DNA from: Candidatus Lachnocurva vaginae
GTDB taxonomy: Bacteria; Bacillota; Clostridia; Lachnospirales; Lachnospiraceae
Direction: 5' to 3'
Length of the DNA stretch: 64,000 nt
Assembly (NCBI GenBank): GCA_011082265.1
Contig: CP049781.1
Coordinates: 1,488,001-1,552,000, forward strand
The notes under the pieces are model-generated. The model had not been told where the DNA came from and searched no databases. It was given only the letters and a program-made list of their open reading frames with translations. Shown in pieces: positions 8,427 through 17,183 of this stretch. A program made the translations under genes and the position numbers. Numbering within the stretch: the first letter of the stretch is position 1; the number at the start of each line of letters is the position of its first letter.

Positions 8427-9191
8427 CTAAACCAAAAATGCACGAATGATTTTCTTAAACACTAACGGCTTTTCTAAAAATGAAAAATGTCCCGTTCCTT
8501 CAATCACTGCAAGGGATGCGTTCTTAATTTTACTTTCCATAATTTTTGCATCATTTAAAGGCGTAGCATCATCCTTATCTCCCCAAATAAGAAGAGTTTC
8601 AGGCTCTATATATTGTAACTTATCAGTAAGATCATGATTTACCGACTTTACAAGACATTTTTTCATCATATCACTTGCATTTTTATAATCTTCCGAGCCC
8701 TGATTATGCATCCAAATATCTATCATATAGGAAAAGAAGAAATATATGAAAGGCAAATGAAATAATTTTTTCTTTATTTTATAAAGCTTAATTTTAAATT
8801 TCTGCTTTGCACTTCTTTTAGGCATTATACCTGCACTGTCAATAAGAACTATTTTTTCAATATTAAAATCGACTTTATTTGAAGAAAGATATATTATAAT
8901 TCTTCCTCCATACGAATGTCCTATTAGCGTAGCCTGTTTAATCCCAATTTTTTCAAAGAATTTAAGGCAAAAAGCTGAATATTCCGAAACTCCCCAAGGT
9001 GATAAAGGTTCATCACTTTCTCCGAATCCCGGCAAATCAAAAACTACCACCTTATAATTGTCACAGATAGCTTTTGCTATACTGTCATATATTTCAATGC
9101 TTGTTCCCCAGCCTTCCAAAATTACAGCGGTTTTATCTCCGCTTCCATATTCCTTGTAGCGGATATTTAATCCATCCACCTGTATTTTCAC
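8427..9191 (-). CDS. Alpha/beta hydrolase
   Basis: About 254 residues with the alpha/beta-hydrolase fold: oxyanion-region motif EGWGTS, DLPGFGESD, the nucleophile elbow GHSYGG (Ser near residue 93), a late aspartate in WGDKDDATP and the histidine in GTGHFSF. Substrate unknown. It is directly upstream of murF in the same direction, a linkage seen in related Clostridia that hints at an envelope role. The frame reaches a TTG at 9203, but GGAG lies 6 nt before the GTG at 9191, so that start is favoured; either is possible. Confidence 0.85.
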   Translation of the reverse strand: MKIQVDGLNIRYKEYGSGDKTAVILEGWGTSIEIYDSIAKAICDNYKVVVFDLPGFGESDEPLSPWGVSEYSAFCLKFFEKIGIKQATLIGHSYGGRIIIYLSSNKVDFNIEKIVLIDSAGIMPKRSAKQKFKIKLYKIKKKLFHLPFIYFFFSYMIDIWMHNQGSEDYKNASDMMKKCLVKSVNHDLTDKLQYIEPETLLIWGDKDDATPLNDAKIMESKIKNASLAVIEGTGHFSFLEKPLVFKKIIRAFLV

Positions 9192-9277
9192 ATTGTTCTC
9201 CAATTCTTATTCTATCAAACAAAAAGCATAGTAAATATAACGCTTTTAGAAAACATCTTCAAGTTATGTGCTTAATT

Positions 9278-10237
9278 TTATAAAATAAATATTATTCTAT
9301 TTGCATCTTTTAATTTATCTTCTTTAGATATTTTAGAATTGGAAAATATTTTATGCTTTTTGGGGTTTGAAAATCCGATCATTGTATCAACAGCTAATAT
9401 ATCTCTATTAAAATCTTCTTTTTTACCTACCACTTTAGAAAGACATGCATGATTATAAAAAAGTGACTTAATTACATGTAAGCTTCCCATATGCTTCGCA
9501 TATTTCCAACCTATAGCAAGCATCTCATCAGCCTTTTTTAAAGCTCCACTTTTTAAAAATATATATGCCTTATTATTATATAATCCTGCAAGTTCCCTAT
9601 GTTTTTTATCTTCATTTAAACAAAACTTCTCCAAGTTATGAATAAGCATATCAAGATAAGATAAAGCTTTTTCATTGTCTCCCGTTAAATGGATTAAAAT
9701 GCAATAAATATTTAATGTCATAGTTTCTGAATAATTTATTCTTTTTGAGAAAAATTTTTCGATTTGAGATATATCGGATGGATTAAATAGTTTATTTATA
9801 AATACTTTATATCGTTCATGAATAGAATTTACTTTTTCGCAGTTAGCAAGATTTTCTTTAAAATATGAATAATTACAAATAAGTTCCCAAAGGATATTGC
9901 TCCATTCAAGTAAATGCTCTCCGGGATTACCTTCCCATTCTTTTTTTAATTCATCTAATTTTTTAATTACATCATCTCCTTTTACATTTTCCATAAAATA
10001 TAAAAGCTTTTTGAATTCCTTTGAATGAATATATAATTCTTCATCTGTTTCATGAAAATCTTTCAGTAAATTTATAATTGTTTTATAAGCTCGGCTGCAA
10101 GATTGAATTTCCCCATTTTCAATTCTTGAAACCGTACTTGTAGAGCAATCTATTATCTCTGCCAAATCTTCCTGTGTAAGTCCCCTTTTTTTCCTATAAT
10201 CTTTTAAGTCTTTTCCTATGTAACATTTACTTCCCAT
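9278..10237 (-). CDS. XRE-family regulator with TPR-like C-terminal domain
   Basis: 319 residues. A helix-turn-helix of the Cro/C1 type spans about 7-60 (LTQEDLAEIIDCSTSTVSRI), followed by an all-helical region with tetratricopeptide-like helix pairs (for example residues 180-270). This layout is shared by peptide-sensing regulators of the Rgg/PlcR/ComR kind, but no small signal-peptide gene is visible next to it, so a peptide ligand is speculation. GGGGAGAAG precedes the ATG. It follows the hpf terminator and probably has its own promoter. Confidence 0.8.
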   Translation of the reverse strand: MGSKCYIGKDLKDYRKKRGLTQEDLAEIIDCSTSTVSRIENGEIQSCSRAYKTIINLLKDFHETDEELYIHSKEFKKLLYFMENVKGDDVIKKLDELKKEWEGNPGEHLLEWSNILWELICNYSYFKENLANCEKVNSIHERYKVFINKLFNPSDISQIEKFFSKRINYSETMTLNIYCILIHLTGDNEKALSYLDMLIHNLEKFCLNEDKKHRELAGLYNNKAYIFLKSGALKKADEMLAIGWKYAKHMGSLHVIKSLFYNHACLSKVVGKKEDFNRDILAVDTMIGFSNPKKHKIFSNSKISKEDKLKDANRIIFIL

Positions 10238-10276
10238 AATTCTTCTCCCCTTAAAATAAAATCTTTAAAGCATAGT

Positions 10277-10326
10277 AAAGCCCCAAAAGAGTTTTCCTTA
10301 TTGGAACATATCTCTTTTGAGGCCTT
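10277..10326 (-). terminator. Terminator after hpf
   Basis: Arms AAAGCCCCAAAAGAG and CTCTTTTGAGGCCTT pair with two mismatches around a 20-nt loop. On the minus strand the stem is followed by TTTACTATGCTTT. It lies about 30 nt past the hpf stop codon. Confidence 0.7.
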
Positions 10327-10356
10327 CTTTTAAAGTTTTTTAAATTTTTTAAATTT

Positions 10357-10893
10357 TTAAAAATCTTCCGGTTCTATGAGTCCGTATGTATTGCCTTTTC
10401 TTTTATAGACCACATTAACCTCATCTGTATCTGCATTTTTAAATACAAAGAAGCTATGTCCCAACAGTTCCATCTGAAGACATGCATCTTCAGCATACAT
10501 AGGTTTAAGTCCGAATTTTTTAGTCCTTACTATTGAAATCGTCGGTTCTTCTTCTTTTATTTCAGTACTAAGGAACGATTGTTTAAAATTGGTCGCAGCA
10601 TCCTGTTTAATTGTAATCATCCTATCCCTGTACTTTTTAAGCTGCTTTTCTATAGTTTCCTCAACCCTGTCTATTGAAATATACATATCGTCGCTTACCT
10701 GCTCCGACCTTACTGTATGCCTCTTCATAAGAATTGTTGCTTCAGCTTTTTGCCTATCCTTTTCAACGCTAAGCGTTACCTTACATAAAGTATCCTCACT
10801 TATATATTTATCAAGCTTGGAAAGCCTTTCCTCGACTGCTGCTTTTAATCCTTCTGTAAGTTCTATTTTTTTTCCTGTGATTATTAGTCTCAT
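10357..10893 (-). CDS. hpf: Ribosome hibernation promoting factor, long form
   Basis: 178 residues: an N-terminal RaiA/HPF domain (about 1-100, starting MRLIITGKKIELTEGLKAAV) that binds the 30S decoding region, and a C-terminal domain (about 120-178, MYAEDACLQMELLGHSFFVF) that dimerises and so joins two 70S ribosomes into inactive 100S particles. The length and two-domain layout fit the long HPF of Firmicutes. It is a single gene ended by a hairpin. Confidence 0.94.
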   Translation of the reverse strand: MRLIITGKKIELTEGLKAAVEERLSKLDKYISEDTLCKVTLSVEKDRQKAEATILMKRHTVRSEQVSDDMYISIDRVEETIEKQLKKYRDRMITIKQDAATNFKQSFLSTEIKEEEPTISIVRTKKFGLKPMYAEDACLQMELLGHSFFVFKNADTDEVNVVYKRKGNTYGLIEPEDF

Positions 10894-11126
10894 ATTTCTT
10901 CTGCCCCTCTTTTATAATAAATATTGTTTTGTGTCATTATATCACAGTTGTCTTATAATTTACCACTTATAAATTATAAATTTTCACTATTATATAATAA
11001 TAACTATGATATAATTTCTGCTGAAAAGCTTAATTGTAATAATTATGCGATTTTACAACATTTTTATAAAAGATTTATACTAATTTCCAATATAAAAGCT
11101 TTATTAACTTTTATGAAAGGGTTCTT

Positions 11127-11921
11127 ATGATGAAAATCACAAATGCAAACTTTAATATAAATAACGAGTCTGGTGCAAATGACGAATTTCACCCAAAATA
11201 TGCATATATATCAGGAGCTTCAAGGGGAATAGGGAAAGCTGTTGCAATAGAATTTGCAAAAAGCGGATACAACTTAGCACTTTCATGCAAAAAAAGGAAA
11301 AGTGAGCTTGAATCCCTTTCCAAAGCCTTGGAGAAAGATTTTCATATAAAAGTAATTACATTCATAGGAGATGTAAGCGACTTTACTTTTATGGAAAATA
11401 TGTATAAAGAGATTGAAAAAAATTTCCCACACATAGACTGTGTTGTAAACAATGCAGGAATTTCTTATACTAATTTGATTACCGAAACTCCTGTTGAAAA
11501 ATGGCAGGAAGTAATAAATACAAATTTATCAAGCATTTTTTATTCAACAAAGCTTTTTGTTCCTAAGATGATAAAAAGGAAAATCGGAAGCATTATAAAT
11601 ATTTCTTCTATGTGGGGAAGAGTCGGTGCTTCAATGGAAGTCTCCTACTCTGCATCAAAAGGCGGAGTAAATGCTTTTACTATGGCACTTGCAAAAGAAC
11701 TTGCTCCTTCAAATATTTCAGTTAATGCATTAGCTTGCGGTGTAATTGATACTGATATGAACAAAATGTATTCTGAAGATGAAATATCTTCTCTTATTAA
11801 CGAAATCCCCTTTTCTCGTTTAGGCACTCCTGAAGAAGTCGCAAAGTGTTGCCTATTTTTATCAAACTCACCTAAATATTTAACCGGTCAAATTATCGGA
11901 GTTGACGGAGGTTTCATATAA
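11127..11921 (+). CDS. SDR-family oxidoreductase, FabG-like
   Basis: 264 residues with all short-chain dehydrogenase signatures: cofactor motif SGASRGIG (about 29-36), NNAG (108-111), active-site Ser near 160, and YSASK (Tyr174, Lys178). The overall match is to 3-oxoacyl-ACP reductase (FabG), which reduces the keto group with NADPH. There are no fatty-acid synthesis genes beside it, so another keto substrate is possible. Two consecutive ATGs occur; AAAGGG lies 5 nt before the first. Confidence 0.85.
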   Translation: MMKITNANFNINNESGANDEFHPKYAYISGASRGIGKAVAIEFAKSGYNLALSCKKRKSELESLSKALEKDFHIKVITFIGDVSDFTFMENMYKEIEKNFPHIDCVVNNAGISYTNLITETPVEKWQEVINTNLSSIFYSTKLFVPKMIKRKIGSIINISSMWGRVGASMEVSYSASKGGVNAFTMALAKELAPSNISVNALACGVIDTDMNKMYSEDEISSLINEIPFSRLGTPEEVAKCCLFLSNSPKYLTGQIIGVDGGFI

Positions 11922-11929
11922 AAAATATA

Positions 11930-12090
11930 TTGTTATAGTATTGCATGAATCATAATGTAATGCTACTATTAGTTACTATGTAAGATAATACTGGTATAGT
12001 TACTATTATAGTTACTATGTAATATAATACAGCTAGTAATTACCTCATAGTGTAATGCCTCTATTAATTTAATTGTAATTTAATTGTTAA
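11930..12090. repeat. AT-rich short repeats before tRNA-Gly
   Basis: The segment holds imperfect direct repeats of TAGTTACTATGTAA followed by GATAATAC or TATAATAC (near 11970 and 12012), and two related pieces containing TGTAATGC followed by CTATTA. No coding frame is present. Some TATAAT-like pieces could act as promoter for the tRNA, but none has a convincing -35. Confidence 0.5.
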
Positions 12091-12097
12091 TTAATAT

Positions 12098-12168
12098 GCA
12101 GATATAGTATATCGGTAGTACATCAGCTTCCCAAGCTGAGGAGGCGGGTTCGATTCCCGTTATCTGCT
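12098..12168 (+). tRNA. tRNA-Gly (anticodon CCC)
   Basis: A complete cloverleaf: 7-bp acceptor stem GCAGATA / TATCTGC, D arm, anticodon stem TCAGC / GCTGA with loop TTCCCAA giving anticodon CCC, and T arm with TTCGATT. No CCA is encoded, so the tail must be added by the nucleotidyltransferase at 30883-32229. Confidence 0.95.
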
Positions 12169-12188
12169 TTATTTTAAGATCCATAATA

Positions 12189-12221
12189 TAAGTGTTTAAT
12201 GATATATCTATAACACTTTTT
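12189..12221 (+). terminator. Probable terminator after tRNA-Gly
   Basis: AAGTGTT and AACACTT pair around a 15-nt AT-rich loop and are followed by TTT. The hairpin begins 21 nt past the tRNA. It is weak but well placed. Confidence 0.5.
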
Positions 12222-12257
12222 CGCATCTATAATAATTCACATCTATAAGGAGATTTT

Positions 12258-13037
12258 ATGACTTACGAAAAAGATATGCCCATCTTAGTTTTTGATTCTG
12301 GAGTAGGCGGAATCAGCGTGTTAAAAGAATTAGTAAAAGTTTTGCCTCATGAGAATTTTATATTTTTTGGTGATTCAAAGAATTCTCCTTATGGTACAAA
12401 ATCAGTAAAAGAAATTCAAAAACTTACTATAAATAATATAAAACATTTTTTTAATTTAGGCATAAAAGGACTTGTAATTGCATGTAATACAGCAACAAGT
12501 GCCTCTATTATTGAAGTAAGAAGGCAATTTCCTTCGCTTGCTATTGTAGGAATTGAGCCTGCTATAAAGCCTGCTGTAGCTGCATTTCCTAATGGAAGAA
12601 TCCTAATCATGGGAACACCTATAACAATTACCGGTAAGAACCTAAAAGAACTTATTGATTTATACAAAGGTGATTCAACACTAATCCCACTAGCATGTCC
12701 AGGGCTTATGGAATATGTTGAGCATAATAAAACAAATACTTATGAATTTAAAGAATTTTTAACGAATCTTTTAAAGCCTTACATAGAAAATCCTGTAGAT
12801 GCCTTTGTAACGGGCTGTACTCACTATCCATTTATAAGAAAAGAAATACAAAATACTCTTAAAAATAATCCGGTTTTTTTTGACGGAGCTAATGAAACTT
12901 CAAGAGCATTAAAAAGGCTTCTTTCAAGTAGAAATCTTTTAAGGGAAAATGGTAAAGGACATATCGAATTCTTAAGTAGCGATACATCTGAAGAAAAGAT
13001 AGCTCTTTTCAAAAATCTCTTTGAAAAAGACATATAA
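12258..13037 (+). CDS. murI: Glutamate racemase
   Basis: Converts L-glutamate to the D-glutamate used in peptidoglycan stem peptides. 259 residues with FDSGVGG (about 12-18), FFGDSKNSPYG, ACNTAT with catalytic Cys76, and GCTHYP with catalytic Cys187 and His189. A good AAGGAG site precedes the ATG. It stands alone after the tRNA gene and is closed by the strong hairpin at 13045. Confidence 0.96.
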   Translation: MTYEKDMPILVFDSGVGGISVLKELVKVLPHENFIFFGDSKNSPYGTKSVKEIQKLTINNIKHFFNLGIKGLVIACNTATSASIIEVRRQFPSLAIVGIEPAIKPAVAAFPNGRILIMGTPITITGKNLKELIDLYKGDSTLIPLACPGLMEYVEHNKTNTYEFKEFLTNLLKPYIENPVDAFVTGCTHYPFIRKEIQNTLKNNPVFFDGANETSRALKRLLSSRNLLRENGKGHIEFLSSDTSEEKIALFKNLFEKDI

Positions 13038-13044
13038 ATTAATT

Positions 13045-13091
13045 AAAAAAGCATATAACCATTTCATATTTCTGGTTATATGCTTTTTTTT
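13045..13091. terminator. Strong bidirectional terminator between murI and the YhaN-like gene
   Basis: AAAAAAGCATATAACCA and its perfect reverse complement flank a 13-nt loop, giving A- and T-tracts on both sides. It ends murI and its edge touches the stop codon of the convergent gene at 13090, so it can serve both. Confidence 0.93.
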
Positions 13092-15792
13092 ACTCAGATA
13101 CAGATATCTCTCTACTCTTATGACACGTAAAATATATAATCTGTCTATTTTCGGACAGCTTCTTTATGAGCTTTACTCCCTCTTTCACCTTATCCTTATC
13201 AAATGCAGTAAATGGATCATCCATAATAATAATTGGATGCTCTTCCTTATACATTATATCAATTAGTGCAAACCTTACACACAAAGCTAACATATCTTTA
13301 AAGCCATTACTTAAATAATCTAACTTCATTGTATAGCCTTTGTAATTTATAGTAACCTTTAAATCCATATTAATTTCAAAGCTTATATTTGACAATTCAT
13401 TTTTCTTCTCAGGATAAATAGAGTCTACATATGATTCCATCTTTTTATGAATAGGGCTCATATATTCTTCCATAAAAGCACTTTTTGCTTTCTGTAGTAA
13501 GCTTTCAGTTTGTTTTAAAAGTTCAAATTTTCTTTCGTACTTTTCTTTTTCTTCTCTTAAATCCCCTTCTTTATTTTGTTCATCTTCAAGCACGGAAAGC
13601 TCTTCAGAAAGTTCACTTACCCTATTAGCATCTTCAATATATTTTTTGTGAAGTTCCTCTATAATTTGGTCAAGTTCTCTATCTCTATTTTGCATTTTGT
13701 CTATATCATCCGTGGCAATATCCGGCATTATTTCAGGCTTTAACTTATCTATATCCTTCTTAAGCTCCTCTATCTCCTTCTTTATATTTTTAGAATCTTC
13801 ATAATTTTTTCTTACTACTGCGACTTTTTTCTTTTGAACAGATTCATTTGAGTTGTCATCTTCGCCTTGTTCGTACTCATTAAAATCAAATTTTGAAATA
13901 AATGTTTCGATATCCCTATTTGATTCTTCTACTCTATGATTAAGAAGCTCCAGATTTCCTTTGGATGTATCGATTTTTTTCTTAAGCTCCAAATCTTCAG
14001 AAAGCCTTTTTATAACATACATTTCTTTCATTTCTCTTATTAAATCCACGCCGTAAAATGTCGCATAATATCCCATTTCCGTATGAAGCTTTAATTCTAG
14101 ATTTGATATCTCTTCAATATCTTTATTTTTTTTAAAATTGGAATCCATCTTCTCCAAAGATTCAAATCGATCAAGTTTCTTTTGTAAATCGTTTAATTTT
14201 TCAGTATTTCCTTTGTCTTCGGTAAAATTATATTGTCCCAAAAAATTCTCTGTTTTAGTTTCTATACCGGCTATTTCATTATCAATAGAAGTTAATTGCT
14301 CTTTTAACTCTTCTATTTTTTCTTCTATATACTCAGCTTCCCGCCTTTTCTTCTTTCTTAAAATATTTCTTCTGAAAAAATATCCTGCCAAAAATATAAA
14401 TGCAAGCACTATCGAAAAATATCCCAAAATATTAGTTAAAATCGACTTAAATATATTAAAGAATATAAATGCTGCGACCATTAAAAATAGAGTAATAAAG
14501 CAAACAAACAGTGTGTTCATCTTTTGAGAACTATCTGAATTTAATTTATCAAGCTGAGAAAATTCTTTTTCAAGACTATCTTCTACAATATTTTTTCTGC
14601 CTTTTAGTTCAAAAACTTTTCCTCCATTATTAAGTTCACTTAATATATCATCCTGTGTAGGTTTAAAATTACCGAAAAATTCCTTTAATTCTTTTAATTC
14701 CTGCTCATCTTCACCGGATAATTTGAGAGATTCCTTCTTAGCTCTTAATTCCTGTAATTTTTCAGCTTCACTTTTCCATTCACTAAGCTTCTCTTCTTCC
14801 GGCTTATTTTCTTCAAAAAGCCTATTTACTCTTTCTATATCTTCTTTCTTAGGTAAATCATTCTTTTTAGCATCAATACTTCTCTTATCAACTATAATTT
14901 TTTGAATCAAATCTTCTGCATTTGAAATATCGGATTCTTTTATTTCTTTATCCTTAAAGAATTGATTTATTTTTTCAAGCGTTTCTTTTTTCTTGTTCAA
15001 AAGCTCATTTTGTGTTTGAAAAATTCCATTTTTCTCCGCAGCTTTGCTGCATTTTTGAATTTGTTCTCTTAAATTTTCCTTTTCAGCTCTTAACTCTTTT
15101 AACTTTGTCTTATCCTCGTTTACAATTTCTTGTTGCTTACTATAAGCTTCTTTTTTAGGCTCTATTTCTTCCTTTGATTTTTCTAATTGCTTAATTTTCT
15201 CCTGTAAATCATCAATCTTTCCCGGATTTTTCTTACTTGAATTTTTATATATTTTCTTTGCTTCACCTATTTTTGCAACAGCTCTTTCAAAAACATCCAT
15301 ATCCCCTTTAGTTTGGGACAAATCCCCCACCATAGCATTAATTTTATCCGTTATTTTGGTTTCAAGGTCTTCTTGCCCGATAAATACAGTTTTTTCAAAA
15401 GATTCTTCATCTACTCCGAAAAGCTCTTCTCCAAGATTATTAGTATAAGCATCCGATTCTCTTCCCGTTTTGTCGTCAAATAGTTTAAAAGTATCGTCTT
15501 TATCTCTTTTCCCAAAAGTTCTTTCCACTCTAAATATGCCTTTATCTGTTTTAAAGACAAGATTTCCGCCAAAAATTCCTCTATTCCATGGATTATAATG
15601 CTCTCTGTCAAGGAACTTTGATTTTAACTTTGGTGAATACTTAAGTCCATAAAACATCGCTTTTATAAAGGCTGAAAATGTAGTTTTTCCCCAGCCATTT
15701 TCTTCAAATATATTATTTACCTTCGGGTCAAAATCATACTTAAAATCACAAAGCCTTCCGAATCCCGTAATATGGCATTTAACTAATTTCAT
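13090..15792 (-). CDS. YhaN/SbcC-like SMC-type ATPase
   Basis: 900 residues: an N-terminal ATPase half with Walker A ENGWGKTT (31-38), a long coiled coil (about 180-800) and a C-terminal half with an ABC-type signature (LSNGFKDML) and Walker B IIIMDDPFTAFD. This is the layout of SbcC/Rad50-like and B. subtilis YhaN-like proteins that work with a nuclease on DNA ends. The coil is interrupted by two hydrophobic segments (about 425-447 and 452-473), so the protein may be membrane-tied. Its ATG shares one base with the stop of the upstream nuclease gene (TAATG), so the two are translationally coupled. Confidence 0.85.
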   Translation of the reverse strand: MKLVKCHITGFGRLCDFKYDFDPKVNNIFEENGWGKTTFSAFIKAMFYGLKYSPKLKSKFLDREHYNPWNRGIFGGNLVFKTDKGIFRVERTFGKRDKDDTFKLFDDKTGRESDAYTNNLGEELFGVDEESFEKTVFIGQEDLETKITDKINAMVGDLSQTKGDMDVFERAVAKIGEAKKIYKNSSKKNPGKIDDLQEKIKQLEKSKEEIEPKKEAYSKQQEIVNEDKTKLKELRAEKENLREQIQKCSKAAEKNGIFQTQNELLNKKKETLEKINQFFKDKEIKESDISNAEDLIQKIIVDKRSIDAKKNDLPKKEDIERVNRLFEENKPEEEKLSEWKSEAEKLQELRAKKESLKLSGEDEQELKELKEFFGNFKPTQDDILSELNNGGKVFELKGRKNIVEDSLEKEFSQLDKLNSDSSQKMNTLFVCFITLFLMVAAFIFFNIFKSILTNILGYFSIVLAFIFLAGYFFRRNILRKKKRREAEYIEEKIEELKEQLTSIDNEIAGIETKTENFLGQYNFTEDKGNTEKLNDLQKKLDRFESLEKMDSNFKKNKDIEEISNLELKLHTEMGYYATFYGVDLIREMKEMYVIKRLSEDLELKKKIDTSKGNLELLNHRVEESNRDIETFISKFDFNEYEQGEDDNSNESVQKKKVAVVRKNYEDSKNIKKEIEELKKDIDKLKPEIMPDIATDDIDKMQNRDRELDQIIEELHKKYIEDANRVSELSEELSVLEDEQNKEGDLREEKEKYERKFELLKQTESLLQKAKSAFMEEYMSPIHKKMESYVDSIYPEKKNELSNISFEINMDLKVTINYKGYTMKLDYLSNGFKDMLALCVRFALIDIMYKEEHPIIIMDDPFTAFDKDKVKEGVKLIKKLSENRQIIYFTCHKSREISVSE

Positions 15793-16904
15793 TAAAACAC
15801 ATCCTCTCCCAAGATGGCTTTGATTCCCATTTCAACAATCTCATTTCTGTCTTTTTCATTTTTTAAATTTTCTTTTTGTACAAGACGTACAAATTCACCT
15901 TTTAGACTTCTATCATTTTTATAATCTTCATAATTTATATATACACTTGTTTCGTTGTAGATTTTTACAAAATAAAATCTGTCCGAAAAATCGTTTTTTA
16001 TAGCTTCTACAGTTGAATCCGATATATCAAGTGTAGTTTTACCTTTTAATATAAATTTTATAAGGTCTTTATTTGATATATTTTTTACACTTTCTTCCAT
16101 CTTTTCTTTTATCTCACGGATAGTTGTATCCTTATCGATTTCTATATCGATTGTATGAAGCTTTCTATATGAAAAAGGTATAAATGTGTCATTTATTCCT
16201 TTTTTATCATTCACTTCAAGTAATACAAATCCCTTTTCTCCACATTCATCAAAGCCTCGGCCTTCAAGGCATCCTGAATAACAATATATTCCTCTGTCAT
16301 CCAATCTTTCTCTTCTATATGAATGTATATGACCGAGTGCCAAATAATCTATATTTTTATTTTTAAAATCATTAAGCTTTATAAGTTCATTTTCAGGAAC
16401 TTTAATATTTCCTTCTCTCTCCTGTCCATGAAGCATCACTATATTTAAATCTGCTGAATCTAGTACAAGATTTGCAGCAAGTGTCATACTATTTTCATCC
16501 GTAAGTTCTCTTCCACTAATTTTAAGCTTCTTAATTCCTAAGCTATATTCGTATGATGTCCAATCCTTATTATTAAACAATTTCAAATTTTTAGGGAAAT
16601 CTTCTTCCTCTAAATCCGAGAAAAAGTCAGCATTATCATGATTTCCTCTTAAATACAAGAAATCTATACAGCTGTGAATTCGTATTTCTTCAAGCACACG
16701 AATTTTAGCAGACTTTCTAATCTGCGGTTTATCGAACATATCCCCCGCAATCATTATCACCGATACATCGTTTTCATTGGCATAGTCCACCATTTTAGCA
16801 AATGTATTAAGAAGCTCTTCTCTTCTATTTTTTGCCTGTTCGGCTGACAAATTGCTTTCCATTTTAGAATCTAAATGTAAATCAGAACAATGAATAATTT
16901 TCAA
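15792..16904 (-). CDS. YhaO/SbcD-like DNA repair metallophosphoesterase
   Basis: 370 residues of the Mre11/SbcD calcineurin-like phosphoesterase class. Metal-binding blocks occur in order: SDLH (Asp8, His10), AGDMFD (Asp55), RGNHDN (Asn88, His89), MLHGQ and GHIHS. It should be the nuclease subunit for the ATPase encoded immediately downstream. The start is a TTG at 16904, with AGGAAGG 8 nt upstream; no better start is in frame. The C-terminal part (about 260-370) is a partner-binding region typical of the family. Paralogue choice (YhaO versus SbcD) rests on the small YhaN-like partner. Confidence 0.88.
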   Translation of the reverse strand: MKIIHCSDLHLDSKMESNLSAEQAKNRREELLNTFAKMVDYANENDVSVIMIAGDMFDKPQIRKSAKIRVLEEIRIHSCIDFLYLRGNHDNADFFSDLEEEDFPKNLKLFNNKDWTSYEYSLGIKKLKISGRELTDENSMTLAANLVLDSADLNIVMLHGQEREGNIKVPENELIKLNDFKNKNIDYLALGHIHSYRRERLDDRGIYCYSGCLEGRGFDECGEKGFVLLEVNDKKGINDTFIPFSYRKLHTIDIEIDKDTTIREIKEKMEESVKNISNKDLIKFILKGKTTLDISDSTVEAIKNDFSDRFYFVKIYNETSVYINYEDYKNDRSLKGEFVRLVQKENLKNEKDRNEIVEMGIKAILGEDVF

Positions 16905-17035
16905 AATATAATCCTTCCTCTATTTATATTTTTGCATATATACTTGAATTATACTATTTTTGTACTGTTATTTAAAGAAAAATCCCTTATAGTTACTTTT
17001 CTTCCGTATCTACTTTTATGTTTTCTTTTGCATAC

Positions 17036-17088
17036 ACACTATATAATGTAAAATTTTTATTGATAGACACTATATATTGTGGTATGAT
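17036..17088 (+). promoter_or_regulatory. nrd promoter with two NrdR-box-like sites
   Basis: Two near-identical palindromic sites, ACACTATATAATGTAA (17036-17051) and ACACTATATATTGTGG (17067-17082), are 31 bp apart start to start, the tandem spacing known for the NrdR repressor. A -35 TTGATA (17060-17065) and -10 TATGAT (17083-17088) are separated by exactly 17 bp, and the second box fills that spacer, so NrdR binding would block RNA polymerase. No nrdR gene is in the window. Confidence 0.85.
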
Positions 17089-17183
17089 GAAGACCGTTTG
17101 AAATTCATTTATCTATTGTCAAATGAAATCAAGCAAAATTAAACATTGTTAAATAAGACAAGACTAACTGTCAGGAGAAAATA

